Of a stretch of 64,000 nt of DNA, positions 9,118 through 21,453 are shown in pieces. The notes under the pieces are model-generated. The model did no database searches. It saw only the letters and a program-made list of their open reading frames with translations, and was not told the DNA's origin. The position numbers and the translations under genes were made by a program. Positions within the stretch are counted from its first letter, which is position 1, and every line of letters begins with the position of its first letter. Origin of the DNA: Massilia sp. IC2-477 (GTDB lineage Bacteria; Pseudomonadota; Gammaproteobacteria; Burkholderiales; Burkholderiaceae_D); the NCBI RefSeq assembly GCF_020707265.1, contig NZ_JAJFEQ010000013.1, positions 1 to 64,000 of the forward strand, read 5' to 3'.

Positions 9118-10169
9118 GCCTGGATCCCCATCAGCCGGCGCAGGGCGGCCTGGTCGGCGCCGCTGCCCGCGAAATCGTCGAAAGCCCTCTCCGCCACCCG
9201 GATGATGTGGCGGCGGATGAAGTCGGCGCCTTCGCGCGCGCCGTCTTCTGGGTGCTTGAGGCAGCACTCCCATTCGAGGACCGCCCAGCCGGCATAGTCG
9301 TACTGCGCCATCTTCGAGAAGATGGCCGAGAAATCGACCTGGCCATCGCCCAGCGAGCGGAAACGCCCGGCGCGTTCCAGCCAGCCGCTGTAGCCGCCGT
9401 AGACGCCCTGGCGTCCGTTCGGGCGGAACTCGGCGTCCTTGACGTGGAAGGCCCTGATGCGCTCGTGGTAGATGTCGATGAAAGCCAGGTAGTCGAGCTG
9501 CTGCAGCACGAAGTGGCTCGGGTCGTACAGGATGTTGGCGCGCCGGTGGCCCTTGACGCCCTCCAGGAAGCGCTCGAAGCTGACGCCGTCGTGCAGGTCT
9601 TCGCCCGGGTGCAGCTCGTAGCAGACGTCGACGCCGGCATCCTCGAAGGCGTCCAGGATCGGCAGCCAGCGCCGCGCCAGTTCATCGAAGGCTTCCTCGA
9701 CCAGGCCGGCGGGCCGCTGCGGCCACGGATACAGGTAGGGCCAGGCCAGCGCGCCCGAGAAGCTCGCGTGCGTCGTGAGGCCGAGGCGCTGGGAGGCGCG
9801 CGCGGCGTTCTTCATCTGGCCGACCGCCCATTCCTGGCGCGCCTGCGGGTTGCCGCGCACGTGGGGCGCGGCGAAGCCGTCGAACAGCGTGTCGTAGGCC
9901 GGATGCACGGCCACCAGCTGGCCCTGCAGGTGGGTCGACAGCTCGGTGATCGCCAGCCCGTGCGCGCCAAGGACGCCCTTGATCTCGTCGCAGTAGGTCT
10001 GGCTCCCGGCGGCGATGTCGAGGTCGAACAGGCGCTTGTCGGTCGGCAGCTGGACGCCTTCGTAGCCCAGCGAGCTGGCCCAGGCGGCCAGGTTGCCGAG
10101 GGTGTCGAAGGGCGCCTGGTCGCCCATGAACTGGGCGAGGAAGATCGCCGGTCCCTTGATGGTTTTCAT
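9114..10169 (-). CDS. Sugar phosphate isomerase/epimerase (AP endonuclease 2-type TIM barrel), cytoplasmic
   Basis: This 351-residue TIM barrel has metal-ligand positions typical of the xylose-isomerase-like family: DVCYELHPGEDLHD, NILYDPSHFVLQQLDY, AFHVKDAEFRPNGR and AVLEWECCLKHPEDGA, giving Glu, Asp/His, His and Glu ligands. There is no signal peptide. Such proteins act as epimerases, isomerases or lyases on free sugars and inositols and on 3-keto sugars. It overlaps the downstream oxidoreductase by four bases and starts 13 bases after the binding-protein gene, so it belongs to the operon. Exact reaction unknown. Confidence 0.87.
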   Translation of the reverse strand: MKTIKGPAIFLAQFMGDQAPFDTLGNLAAWASSLGYEGVQLPTDKRLFDLDIAAGSQTYCDEIKGVLGAHGLAITELSTHLQGQLVAVHPAYDTLFDGFAAPHVRGNPQARQEWAVGQMKNAARASQRLGLTTHASFSGALAWPYLYPWPQRPAGLVEEAFDELARRWLPILDAFEDAGVDVCYELHPGEDLHDGVSFERFLEGVKGHRRANILYDPSHFVLQQLDYLAFIDIYHERIRAFHVKDAEFRPNGRQGVYGGYSGWLERAGRFRSLGDGQVDFSAIFSKMAQYDYAGWAVLEWECCLKHPEDGAREGADFIRRHIIRVAERAFDDFAGSGADQAALRRLMGIQA

Positions 10170-10182
10170 GCCTGTTCCTGTG

Positions 10183-11148
10183 TCAGTAGGGCGAGTCGGG
10201 GAAATAGAACTGCTTGGCGTTTGCGCGCGTGATCAGTACCGAGGGGATGATGGTCCTGGCGGGCAGCGCCTGGCCCTTCAAGCGCGCCTCGGCCGTCATC
10301 TTGATGGCGTCGTAGATGAACTTGGGCGAATAGGACACGTCGGCCTGCACCAGTTTGTCGCCGTCCATCACCTTCTTGACCGCGAACTTGGCGCCGGCGC
10401 CGCCGAAGACTTCCTTGATATCGCTGCGCCTGGCCTGCTCGATCGCCTTCAAGACGCCGATCGCCATGTCGTCGTCCGAGGCCCAGACGGCGTCGATCTG
10501 CTTGAAGCGGGTCAGGTAGTCCTGCATGACCTTGAAGGCGTCGTCGCGGTTCCAGTTGCCGTACTTGGCATCCAGCACCTTGATGCCCGGATGCTTCGCG
10601 ATCTCGGCCTTGAAGGCGTTCACGCGCTCGTTGTCGATGGTGCTGGGCATGCCGCGCAGGACCACGATATTGCCCTTGCCGTTCATGCGCTTCGCCAGGT
10701 ACTCGGCCGGCAGCCGGCCGAAGGCAGTGTTGTCGCCGGCGACATAGGCATGCTGGGCCGCCGGGTTGGTGAGCCCACGGTCCACCACGGTCACATACAC
10801 ACCCTTGTTCTTGACCTGGGCCACCGGCTGGGTCAGCGAGGCCGACTCGAGCGGCAGGATCACCAGCGCATTCATCTTGTTCACGACCAGCAGGTCCTGC
10901 ACCTGGTTGGCCTGCTCCGGCGTGCTGCCGGCGGTCTTGATGATGATCTTCAGGCCCGGGTTGGCCGCTTCCAGTTCGCGCTTGGCCTGGTTGGCCCACC
11001 AGACGATGCCGCCGGTGAAGCCGTGGGTGGCGGTGGGGATCGCCACGCCGAGGGTCAGACTGGTGGCGGCGAGGGCGTGGCCGGTGCCGAGCGCCAGCAG
11101 GCAGGCGGCGGCGCCGAGTTTCAGGATCGAGCGGGTGGATGAACGCAT
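10183..11148 (-). CDS. Periplasmic sugar-binding protein of an RbsB-type ABC importer
   Basis: 321 residues with a clear signal peptide ([20 protein letters not shown], cleavage near ALA-ATS about 28-29) and a type I periplasmic-binding fold (Peripla_BP_4): [49 protein letters not shown] and [15 protein letters not shown] strong AAGGAAA ribosome site precedes the ATG at 11148. It follows the permease and ATPase genes, completing the importer. The ligand is probably a pyranose or a modified (keto) sugar; this is inferred from operon context only. Confidence 0.9.
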   Translation of the reverse strand: MRSSTRSILKLGAAACLLALGTGHALAATSLTLGVAIPTATHGFTGGIVWWANQAKRELEAANPGLKIIIKTAGSTPEQANQVQDLLVVNKMNALVILPLESASLTQPVAQVKNKGVYVTVVDRGLTNPAAQHAYVAGDNTAFGRLPAEYLAKRMNGKGNIVVLRGMPSTIDNERVNAFKAEIAKHPGIKVLDAKYGNWNRDDAFKVMQDYLTRFKQIDAVWASDDDMAIGVLKAIEQARRSDIKEVFGGAGAKFAVKKVMDGDKLVQADVSYSPKFIYDAIKMTAEARLKGQALPARTIIPSVLITRANAKQFYFPDSPY

Positions 11149-12153
11149 GAGGTTTCCTTTTTTGTACAAATAGGGGTTCAGCGGCGGCCGCGCTGCAGGT
11201 AAGCCACGGCAATGATCACCACGCCCTGCACGGCAGGGTTCAGGTGCACGCTGATGATGCTGGTGAGGTTCAGGATGTTGCCGATCACGGACAGCAGGAT
11301 TGCGCCGATCACGGTGCCCATAACGCGCCCGGAGCCGCCCCTCAGCGAGGTGCCGCCAACGACCACGGCGGCGATCGCCTCCAGCTCCCACAGGATGCCG
11401 GTAGTCGGCGTGGCCGAGCCCAGGCGCGGCACGTACAGGATGGTGGCGATCGCCACGCACACGCCCAGCAGCAGGTAAGTGATCACCTTGACGCGGTCGA
11501 CGCGGATCGCGGCATAGCGCGCCACCTGTTCGCTGGAGCCGATCGCCTGCACGTGCTGGCCATAAGCGGTGCGGTTCAGGATCACGGCGCCCAGCAGCGC
11601 CACCAGGGCGAACACCCACACCGGGATCGGTATTCCCAGCAGGCTCCCGTAGTAGACCGGGCTGTAGGCTTCGGACAGCGTGAAGTCGAGGGTCAGGGCG
11701 CCGCCGTCCGAGAGCCAGGTCAGCACGGCGCGGAACACCCCAAGGGTGCCGAGCGTGACGATGAAGGCTTCGATGCGTCCGCGCGCGATCAGGAAACCGT
11801 GCAGGATGCCGAACACCGCGCCGAAGGCGAGCGCCAGCCCGATCCCGAGCAGCACAATGCTCACCGGACCGGGGGGATTGGCCCCGGCAGCCAGGCTGTT
11901 CATCGCCACGATCATCACGCCGGCAATCAGGGCCGCCATCGAGCCGACCGAGAGGTCGATGCCGCCGGAGACGACCACGAAGGTCATGCCGACCGCGATG
12001 ATGCCGATGAAGGCGGTGCGGGTGAGCACGTTCATCAGGTTGTCGACGGTGGCGAAATCGGGATTGAGCAGGCCGCCCGCGATGCACAGCAGGATCAGGG
12101 CGAGCACCGGGCCGGCGCCTTTCAGGCGCGGCAGGGCAGGGAAGAAGGATGGC

Positions 12154-13649
<1,496 letters not shown>

Positions 13650-13653
<4 letters not shown>

Positions 13654-14495
13654 TGCGCCGGCATCTTCGCGAGCACGGCCTTCAGGCCGGCCAGGGAAGC
13701 CGCTACGGTGTCGAGCTGGCCCATCCCGTTCGGGTATTCCTCCTGCTCGACGATGATCCATTCGGTGCCGCCGGCCTGGCGCATAGCGCGCGTCAGGCCC
13801 GCCCAGTCGGTCTTGTCCTGGCCGATGATCGGAGTGCCGCTGGTGCCGGGCGCGAACTTGGCCTTGTAGTGGGTGCTCACGGTGCGGCCCGGGTACTTGT
13901 AGACGTAGGCCACCGGATCCTTGCCGGCGAAGGTCGTCCAGCCCACGTCCTGCTGCAGGATCGATTCCTTCGGCGTGCTGCGGGCGATGACGTCCCAGGG
14001 CGTGCTGCCGACGGCACCCGCCATTTCCTGGGCGTGGTTGTGGTAGCCGATGCGCATGCCCTTGGGGACCAGCTTGCTTGACAAGGCGCTCAGTTCACGG
14101 CTCATCGCGGTGCTGCCATCGACGCTGGCGCCGCGCGCGTCCATTGGAATCACCAGGTTGCTGCAGCCGAGGGTTTTGTAGAAGGCGGTGGTGGCCTCGA
14201 AGCGCGCGTCCGTCAGCTGGTCGAAATGCACGTGTGCGCCGGCGCATTGCAGCCTGTTCTTGTCCAGGAAGGCGCGCAAGGCCGCCGGATTGTCCTTGTA
14301 GGGCCCGAACTCGCCGGCGAATTCCACGCCCTGGAAACCGAGCCTGGAAATCCTGGTGAGCGTGCCCTCGAAATCCTGCTTGATCTCGTCCTTGACGGAC
14401 CACAGCTGCACGCCGAGACGCGGCTCGGCCGCCATGGCCGGGGAAGCGCCGAGTAAGGTGCCCAATACGGCGCACAGCATCGCTTGCTTGTTCAT
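13650..14495 (-). CDS. Exported sugar phosphate isomerase/epimerase-like TIM-barrel protein
   Basis: 281 residues with a signal peptide (MNKQAMLCAVLGTLLGASPA, cleavage after about residue 22 at AMA-AEP) followed by an AP-endonuclease-type TIM barrel: RLGVQLWSVKDEI, LGFQGVEFAGEFG, GAHVHFDQL, IGYHNHAQE, LQQDVGWTTFAGKDPVAY, STHYKAKF and WIIVEQEE. A periplasmic location is unusual for this fold but recurs beside GMC dehydrogenases and DUF1080 hydrolases, where such proteins are suspected to process 3-keto-glycosides. The ribosome site GGAGACAAG precedes the ATG. The precise reaction is not known. Confidence 0.85.
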
Positions 14496-14515
14496 CTTGT
14501 CTCCGTTGTGTGTGA

Positions 14516-16255
14516 TCAGATCTTCCCGGCCTTGAGCTGGTCCACCGCGTAGGCGCAGGCGCGCGCGGTCAGCGCCATGAAGGTCAGCGAGGGGTTTTGC
14601 CAGGCGCTCGACGCCAGCGAGGAACCGTCGGTGACGAACAGGTTGGGCACATCGTGGGCCTGGTTGAAGCCATTGAGCACCGAGGTCCTGGGGTCGCGTC
14701 CCATGCGCGCGGTTCCCACCTCGTGGATCGCCAGGCCGGGCGGGAATTCGGTTTCGCTCTGCTTCCCCTTGCGTACATCCTTGAGGCCGAGGTCTTCGAG
14801 GATGTTGCCGGCAGTATCGGCCATGTCCTCGCGCATCTTGCGGTCGTTCTCGCCGTGAGTAATATCGACGTGCAGCTGCGGCATGCCCCACTTGTCCTTT
14901 TTGCTCGGGTGCAGGCTGACCTTGTTCTCGAAGCGCGGCAGCATTTCTCCCTGCCCGTACAGGTGGAAGTGCCAGGGGCCGGGCTTTCTCAGCATGGCCT
15001 TGAAGTCCTTGCCGAAGCCGGGTTTCCAGGTTGCCGACTGCCAGCCCTCGCGCGATGCGCTGCCCGCCAGCGCATAGCCGCGCAGGAAGGCCGGGTGGCG
15101 GTCGACCACGTTGCGAAAGCGCGGGATGTAGGTCGCGGTCGGACGGCGGCCGCGGTAATAATCGTTCTCGAATCCCTCGACGCGGCCGCTGGCGCCGGCG
15201 GCCCACAGGTGGTCCATCAGGTAGTGGCCGAGCACACCGGAGGAATTGGCCAGGCCGTTGGGGAAGGCGCTCGAGGTCGAGTTCAGCAGGATCGCGGTCG
15301 AGGCCAGGGTCGAGGCGCACAGCAGCACGACCCTGGCGTGGAATTCGCGCGTCTCCATGGTCTCGGCATCGATCACCCGCACCCCGGTGGCGCGGTTGGT
15401 CTTGGGGTCGTAGATCACGCTGTGCACGATGCTGTCGGTGGCGATGCGCAGGCGTCCAGTCTTGAGCGCCGCCGGCAGGGTCGAGCTCTGGGTCGAGAAA
15501 TAGGCGCCGAAGGAGCAGCCCCGGTGGCACTGGTTGCGCGCCTGGCAGGGCGCGCGGCCCTGCGCCAGGTGCGCGTCGCCGGCCTTGTTCAGGTTGGCGG
15601 TACGGCCGATGATCATGCGCGCCGGTGCGTATTTGAGGTCGAACTGCTTTTTCAGCGCCAGTTCGACGGTATTCATCTCGAAGGGCGGCAGGAATTCGCC
15701 GTCCGGCAGCACGGCCAGGCCTTCCTTGCTGCCGCTGATGCCGACGAAGCGCTCCACGTGGCTGTACCAGGGCGCCAGGTCGGCATAGCGGATCGGCCAG
15801 TCGGTGCCGTGGCCGTCCTTCAGGTTGGCTTCGAAGTCCAGGTCGCTCCAGCGGTAGGACTGGCGCGCCCACATCAGCGACTTGCCGCCCAGCTGGTTGC
15901 CACGGATCCAGCTGAACGGACGGTCCGCCGGCGTCGAATAGGGCATGTCGCGGTCGTTGTTGAAGAACTGCTTGGTGTGCTCGTCGAAGGCGTAGCACTG
16001 GCGCTGGACCGGGTACTGTTCCTCGGCCACCGTGGCGTCGACCCGGCCGCGGTTGGGCATGGCCCACGGGTCCTTGTTCTCGCCGATGTAATCGATGCCA
16101 TGCTCGACCGGCCGGCCGCGCTCGATCATCAGGGTCTTGAGTCCCCGCTCGGTCAATTCCTTGGCGGCCCAGCCGCCAGTGATGCCCGAGCCGACGACGA
16201 TCGCGTCGAACTGTTCGGGACTGCTCTTGATGTAAAACGAGGAGACTGGTTCCAT
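14516..16255 (-). CDS. GMC-family FAD dehydrogenase catalytic subunit (glucoside 3-dehydrogenase/FAD-GDH type)
   Basis: 579 residues. FAD is bound by DAIVVGSGITGGWAAKEL (about 17-33); the C-terminal GMC domain carries LAIHEVGTARMG and NPSLTFMAL with the active-site His and Asn. A C-x5-C-x3-C motif (C237, C243, C247, in APCQARNQCHRGCSFG) matches the 3Fe-4S ligands known from bacterial FAD-glucose dehydrogenase catalytic subunits. Members oxidise C1 or C3 hydroxyls of sugars in the periplasm with the help of a Tat-exported small subunit, which is encoded directly upstream. Oxidation at C3 is favoured by the nearby DUF1080 gene. Confidence 0.88.
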   Translation of the reverse strand: MEPVSSFYIKSSPEQFDAIVVGSGITGGWAAKELTERGLKTLMIERGRPVEHGIDYIGENKDPWAMPNRGRVDATVAEEQYPVQRQCYAFDEHTKQFFNNDRDMPYSTPADRPFSWIRGNQLGGKSLMWARQSYRWSDLDFEANLKDGHGTDWPIRYADLAPWYSHVERFVGISGSKEGLAVLPDGEFLPPFEMNTVELALKKQFDLKYAPARMIIGRTANLNKAGDAHLAQGRAPCQARNQCHRGCSFGAYFSTQSSTLPAALKTGRLRIATDSIVHSVIYDPKTNRATGVRVIDAETMETREFHARVVLLCASTLASTAILLNSTSSAFPNGLANSSGVLGHYLMDHLWAAGASGRVEGFENDYYRGRRPTATYIPRFRNVVDRHPAFLRGYALAGSASREGWQSATWKPGFGKDFKAMLRKPGPWHFHLYGQGEMLPRFENKVSLHPSKKDKWGMPQLHVDITHGENDRKMREDMADTAGNILEDLGLKDVRKGKQSETEFPPGLAIHEVGTARMGRDPRTSVLNGFNQAHDVPNLFVTDGSSLASSAWQNPSLTFMALTARACAYAVDQLKAGKI

Positions 16256-16285
16256 GGGCGGCGGCAGGTAGAGGGTTGGCTGGTG

Positions 16286-16885
16286 TCAGATTGCCCAGTT
16301 GCGGGTCGAGCGGGTGAGCTTGTAGTTGCCCTGGAAGCCGCCGGGAATGGGCAGGTAAGCCAGCTCGCGCGTGGCGCCGGCCTCCGAGGTGTAGTAGGCA
16401 AAGGCGACATAGCCCTTCAGCTGGCGGAAGAATGCCTGGCCATCGGCGTCGAAGGGGGCGCGGCCCCTGTCCATGGCTTGCAGCAGGGCGACCTGGCGCG
16501 CTGCCGGCAGGGCGCCGAAGCGCCGCCCGCCCTGCGCCTGCGCAGCCGCCTCGATGCGGGCCAGCCCGGCCTTGAAGCGCGCCTGTTCGGCCTCCAGGGA
16601 GCACACCTTGAGCAGGTGGTCGATGACCTGGTGCGCGCCGACTTCCAGGGCGCCGGGGGTGTCGGTGCGGGGGATGATCAGTTCGGCCAGCACGCCGGTC
16701 AGCTGCAGTTCGTCGCGGGTGAGGAGCGCGGGCTGGTAGGCGGCGCCGCTCCTGGCTGCCGCCACGGCGGCGAGCACCTCGCCGCTGGAGGCCAGTCCGG
16801 ACAATCCGGCCAGGCCGCACAGGGCGCCCAGGCGCAGCAGGGCCGAACGACGTGGCTGGGCGGCGGTAGCGGGAGGGTTCGGCAT
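16286..16885 (-). CDS. Gluconate 2-dehydrogenase subunit 3-family protein (Tat-exported partner of the GMC dehydrogenase)
   Basis: 199 residues. The N-terminus has a Tat-like signal (QPRRSALLRLGALCGLAGLSG) and the body matches the small gamma/subunit-3 family: LLTRDELQLTGVLAELIIPRTDTPGALEVGAHQVID. These subunits chaperone FAD dehydrogenase through the Tat pathway as a hitchhiker complex, which fits the catalytic subunit lacking its own signal. ATG 16885 is chosen because AGAAGAAG lies at the right distance; an ATG nine codons upstream has no ribosome site. No cytochrome c subunit gene is present next to it. Confidence 0.85.
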   Translation of the reverse strand: MPNPPATAAQPRRSALLRLGALCGLAGLSGLASSGEVLAAVAAARSGAAYQPALLTRDELQLTGVLAELIIPRTDTPGALEVGAHQVIDHLLKVCSLEAEQARFKAGLARIEAAAQAQGGRRFGALPAARQVALLQAMDRGRAPFDADGQAFFRQLKGYVAFAYYTSEAGATRELAYLPIPGGFQGNYKLTRSTRNWAI

Positions 16886-16925
16886 GGCTTCTTCTTTCTG
16901 TGCAAAGGTCATGGCGGTGCGCTGA

Positions 16926-17828
16926 TCAAGCCGACGGCGCGGCGGCGGGGCGTGCGCCCAGGGCGCGTCCGGCGGCCAGCGACAACTGGTACTGCTTGGG
17001 CGTGATCCCGACGATGCTGCGGAACTGCTTGGTGAAGTAGCTCTGTCCGCCGAAACCGGTGGCCAGCGCGACCCGGGCGATGCTGCTGGCGCCGGGGAGC
17101 AGGCGGCAGGCTTCGTGCACCTTCATGTGCAGCACGTACTGCTTGGGCGTGAGCGAGAAGTGCTCCTTGAACTTGCGCTCGAAGGTCGACAGCGACATGC
17201 AGGACAGCCGGGCGAGGTGGTCGATGCTGATGTTTTCCGTCAGGTGTTCCTGCACGTACTCGACGCAGGCCTTGAATTCATGGAAGGGCGCGATCGTGTC
17301 CTGCGAACGGCGGGCGTCGCGCGAGAAGCCTTCGATGCCGACGATCGCCCCCTCGCGGTTGCGGATCGGGACCTTGGTGGTGAACAGCCAGGTCAGTTCG
17401 CCCTTGCCGCCGTCGATCACTTCCAGCTTGTTCTTGACGCTGACGCCAGTCTCCATCACGGCCAGGTCGTCGGCGCGGATGCGGTCGGCGATGTCGCGCC
17501 GGAAGAAGTCGTGGTCGGTCTTGCCGAGGATGTCCTTGACGCCCGCCAGCGCATGCTGCTCCTGCAGCAGGCGGTTGCCCCAGACGAACTGGCCGGCCTT
17601 GTTCTTGGCAAAGTAATAGGTGTCGGAGAGCGTGTCGAACAGGATGCTCGGGGTCGAGATGCCCTGCGCGGCGAAGAAATTAGCGCATTCCTCGCGCGTC
17701 GCCGAGGAGGAGCCAAGGGATGGCGCACGCCCGGCGCGCTTGCGCTCGCTGCGCTCCTTGCGTTCGGCGTGCTCGGCGGGCGAGCCCATGGCAATGACCA
17801 TGCCCATGCCAACGACGATTGTGCTCAT
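16926..17828 (-). CDS. AraC-family transcriptional regulator with N-terminal PAS domain
   Basis: 300 residues: a poorly conserved first 50, a PAS_4-like sensor (about 60-175; FDTLSDTYYFAKNKAGQFVWGNRLL, ending VGIEGFSRD), then a C-terminal AraC DNA-binding domain with two helix-turn-helices (about 190-285; ISIDHLARLSCMSLSTFERKFKEHF and IARVALATGFGGQSYFTKQFRS). It is the first gene of the minus-strand run and lies 40 bases ahead of the subunit-3 gene, so it probably controls the sugar operon and the divergent hydrolase. The start is uncertain because several in-frame ATGs occur in the first 15 codons. Confidence 0.85.
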   Translation of the reverse strand: MSTIVVGMGMVIAMGSPAEHAERKERSERKRAGRAPSLGSSSATREECANFFAAQGISTPSILFDTLSDTYYFAKNKAGQFVWGNRLLQEQHALAGVKDILGKTDHDFFRRDIADRIRADDLAVMETGVSVKNKLEVIDGGKGELTWLFTTKVPIRNREGAIVGIEGFSRDARRSQDTIAPFHEFKACVEYVQEHLTENISIDHLARLSCMSLSTFERKFKEHFSLTPKQYVLHMKVHEACRLLPGASSIARVALATGFGGQSYFTKQFRSIVGITPKQYQLSLAAGRALGARPAAAPSA

Positions 17829-17972
17829 CCTGCCTGTCTCCGATCTTGTGGCGGAACCGCGTGCTCGTTGCCGATGCCGGATTCCTTATGGGGAAATAGT
17901 AGCATTCTGAAAAGTTTAAGAGTGTCAATAAATCGGAAAAATTTATAACGAATTCGGCAAGCTGACTCGGAG

Positions 17973-17986
17973 TGGTAGCGCTATCA
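17973..17986. promoter_or_regulatory. LacI-family-type operator in the AraC/DUF1080 divergent region
   Basis: TGGTAGCGCTATCA is a 14-base palindrome with one mismatched pair and the central CG typical of LacI/GalR-family operators. It lies 105 bases ahead of the hydrolase ATG and 145 bases ahead of the regulator start. A TTGACA hexamer (18004-18009) sits close by, but no clear -10 follows it at 17 bases. No LacI-type gene occurs in the window, so the regulator would be encoded elsewhere. Confidence 0.6.
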
Positions 17987-18090
17987 ACATTGCCCGTGCT
18001 AGATTGACATCGCCCGTACGGACGGGCTGCTCGCGCCACCGCGGCGACATTTTTCGGCGAACACGTATTTATAAGAGAAGGAGACTCCCG

Positions 18091-18930
18091 ATGACCCGTT
18101 TTTCCCCGGCCCGCAGGGCTGCCGTCCCCCGTCTTGCCCTGGCCGGCATCCTGGCCGGCGCGATGCTCCTGTGCGCGCCGCTGCATGCCGCCGAGGCCGG
18201 ATGGACCTCGCTGTTCAATGGCCGGGACCTGTCCGGCTGGACGACCTGGGTCAGCATGCAGCCGACTTCCCCGAACATGAAGGTGCCGACCTCGGTGCGC
18301 GGCTTGAACAAGGATCCGCGCAAGGTGTTCTCGGTGGTCGACGGCATGCTGCGCGTCTCCGGCGAGGAGTGGGGCGCCATCACTACGGTGGGCGACTACG
18401 AGAATTTCCACCTCAGGTTCGAGGTCAAGTGGGGGGCCAGGAAGTGGGCGCCGCGCCTGGATGCGCCGCGCGACAGCGGGCTGCTGTATTACGCGGTCGG
18501 TCCCGAGGGCGCCGAGAGCGGGCACTGGATGCGCAGCCACGAGTTCCAGATCCAGGAAGGCGATTGCGGCGATTACCACAGCCTGGACGGCGTAACGGTC
18601 GATGCGCACGTGGGCGACGCCAACCAGGGCGACTGGAAGTTCTTCCGCTACGACCCCTCGCTGCCGCTGCGCACCGGCTTGAAGGCGCGCATCCTCAAGC
18701 GCGGCAACTTCGAGAAGCCGACCGGGGAATGGAACACGATGGAAGTCATCGCCGACGGCAAGACGCTGATCCACATCGTCAACGGCCAGGAGGTGCTGCG
18801 CGCCGAGCGTCCGCGCCAGGAAGTGGGTGGCCAGATGGTCCCGCACACACGCGGCAAGTTCTCGCTGCAGTCGGAAGGTGCGGAGACCTTCTTCCGCAAC
18901 ATCGAGGTAAGGTCGCTTGGGTTAAAATAA
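18091..18930 (+). CDS. Secreted DUF1080 (3-keto-disaccharide hydrolase-like) protein
   Basis: 279 residues with a signal peptide (hydrophobic core LALAGILAGAMLLCAPLHA, cleavage near AEA) and a concanavalin-like DUF1080 domain: GWTSLFNGRDLSGWTTW, YENFHLRFEVKWG, DSGLLYYAVGPEG, MRSHEFQIQEGDCGDYH and GEWNTMEVIADGKTLIHIVNGQEV. DUF1080 proteins have been linked to cleavage of 3-keto-glycosides made by GMC-type 3-dehydrogenases. It is divergent from the AraC gene, and a strong AAGGAGA ribosome site fixes the start. Periplasmic or outer-membrane location is expected. Confidence 0.85.
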   Translation: MTRFSPARRAAVPRLALAGILAGAMLLCAPLHAAEAGWTSLFNGRDLSGWTTWVSMQPTSPNMKVPTSVRGLNKDPRKVFSVVDGMLRVSGEEWGAITTVGDYENFHLRFEVKWGARKWAPRLDAPRDSGLLYYAVGPEGAESGHWMRSHEFQIQEGDCGDYHSLDGVTVDAHVGDANQGDWKFFRYDPSLPLRTGLKARILKRGNFEKPTGEWNTMEVIADGKTLIHIVNGQEVLRAERPRQEVGGQMVPHTRGKFSLQSEGAETFFRNIEVRSLGLK

Positions 18931-18960
18931 TTGCAATATTGCAGCTATGAACAGGAGGGG

Positions 18961-18988
18961 CTTGAAATCCTCGTTGCTGTCCCTATAT
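18961..18988 (+). promoter_or_regulatory. Heat-shock (RpoH, sigma-32) promoter of htpG
   Basis: CTTGAAA (18961-18967), a 13-base spacer and CCCTATAT (18981-18988) match the RpoH consensus CTTGAAA-N(11-15)-CCCATnT very closely. It lies 47 bases ahead of the htpG ATG, as expected for a heat-shock chaperone. Confidence 0.85.
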
Positions 18989-19035
18989 GGCTGCAATCCG
19001 TATTTTTTTAACCCAGACCCACCACGAGGAACAAG

Positions 19036-20955
<1,920 letters not shown>

Positions 20956-20961
20956 GAACGA

Positions 20962-20987
20962 ACCGGGGCCGCGAGCCCCGGTTTTTC
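20962..20987 (+). terminator. Rho-independent terminator of htpG
   Basis: ACCGGGG (20962-20968) and CCCCGGT (20976-20982) form a 7-bp GC stem with a 7-base loop, followed by TTTTT. It starts seven bases after the htpG stop. Confidence 0.9.
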
Positions 20988-21010
20988 ATTGTGTCCGCAC
21001 GCGGTTTCTC

Positions 21011-21041
21011 GTAGGGTGGTCGGCGGAGCCGACCACCCTAC
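21011..21041. repeat. Perfect 14-bp palindromic hairpin element
   Basis: GTAGGGTGGTCGGC (21011-21024) and its reverse complement (21028-21041) flank a GGA loop. Palindromes beginning GTAGGGTG are dispersed between genes in many proteobacterial genomes. It lies in the convergent gap after htpG and could also fold in the 3' end of the minus-strand transcript, but no T-tract follows. Confidence 0.7.
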
Positions 21042-21054
21042 CGCTTTTGATGGA

Positions 21055-21453
21055 TCAAAGATGCCGGACTTCGGCGGGCGGCGTTACCCAATTGTCGTTG
21101 CGCCCGTCGAGATAGCGCACCGGCGCCGCCACCAGGTCTTCTACCGGCAGGTCGTCGAGGCAGGCCAGCACCACCGCATGGAAGGCGCCCAGCGCCGGCG
21201 ATTCTCCCGTCGAGAAGGTATTGATGCCGCAGTTCCCGCAAAAGTAATGGGCGTCGCGCCGCGTGTGGTAGCGGTATTCGCGCAAGGCCTCCGCGCCGCG
21301 GGTCAGGCGGAAGGCGCTGGACGGCACCTGCGCCGCCCAGAAGCGCATCTTGCTGCAGATGGTGCAGTTGCACTTGATGGTGCCGGACTGGATGTCCAGC
21401 TCGGCCTCGAACCCGACGCTGCCGCAGTGGCAGCTGCCGTGGTAGGTCTTCAT
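21055..21453 (-). CDS. GFA (glutathione-dependent formaldehyde-activating enzyme-like) family zinc protein
   Basis: 132 residues with the paired zinc sites of the GFA/CENP-V fold: SCHCGSV (about 7-13), CNCTICSKM (about 28-36) and YFCGNCGINT (about 70-79). The family name comes from an enzyme described as binding glutathione-formaldehyde adducts, but most members have no proven function. Start and stop codons overlap with the upstream acetyltransferase gene as ATGA, so it is translated as the last gene of a three-gene unit. Confidence 0.88.
   Translation of the reverse strand: MKTYHGSCHCGSVGFEAELDIQSGTIKCNCTICSKMRFWAAQVPSSAFRLTRGAEALREYRYHTRRDAHYFCGNCGINTFSTGESPALGAFHAVVLACLDDLPVEDLVAAPVRYLDGRNDNWVTPPAEVRHL

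Noticed and set aside
14597-17005. An 802-codon open frame on the plus strand opposite the GMC dehydrogenase genes
   Set aside because: It is antisense to genes with strong family motifs and ribosome sites, shows no domain pattern, and is explained by high-GC codon bias.
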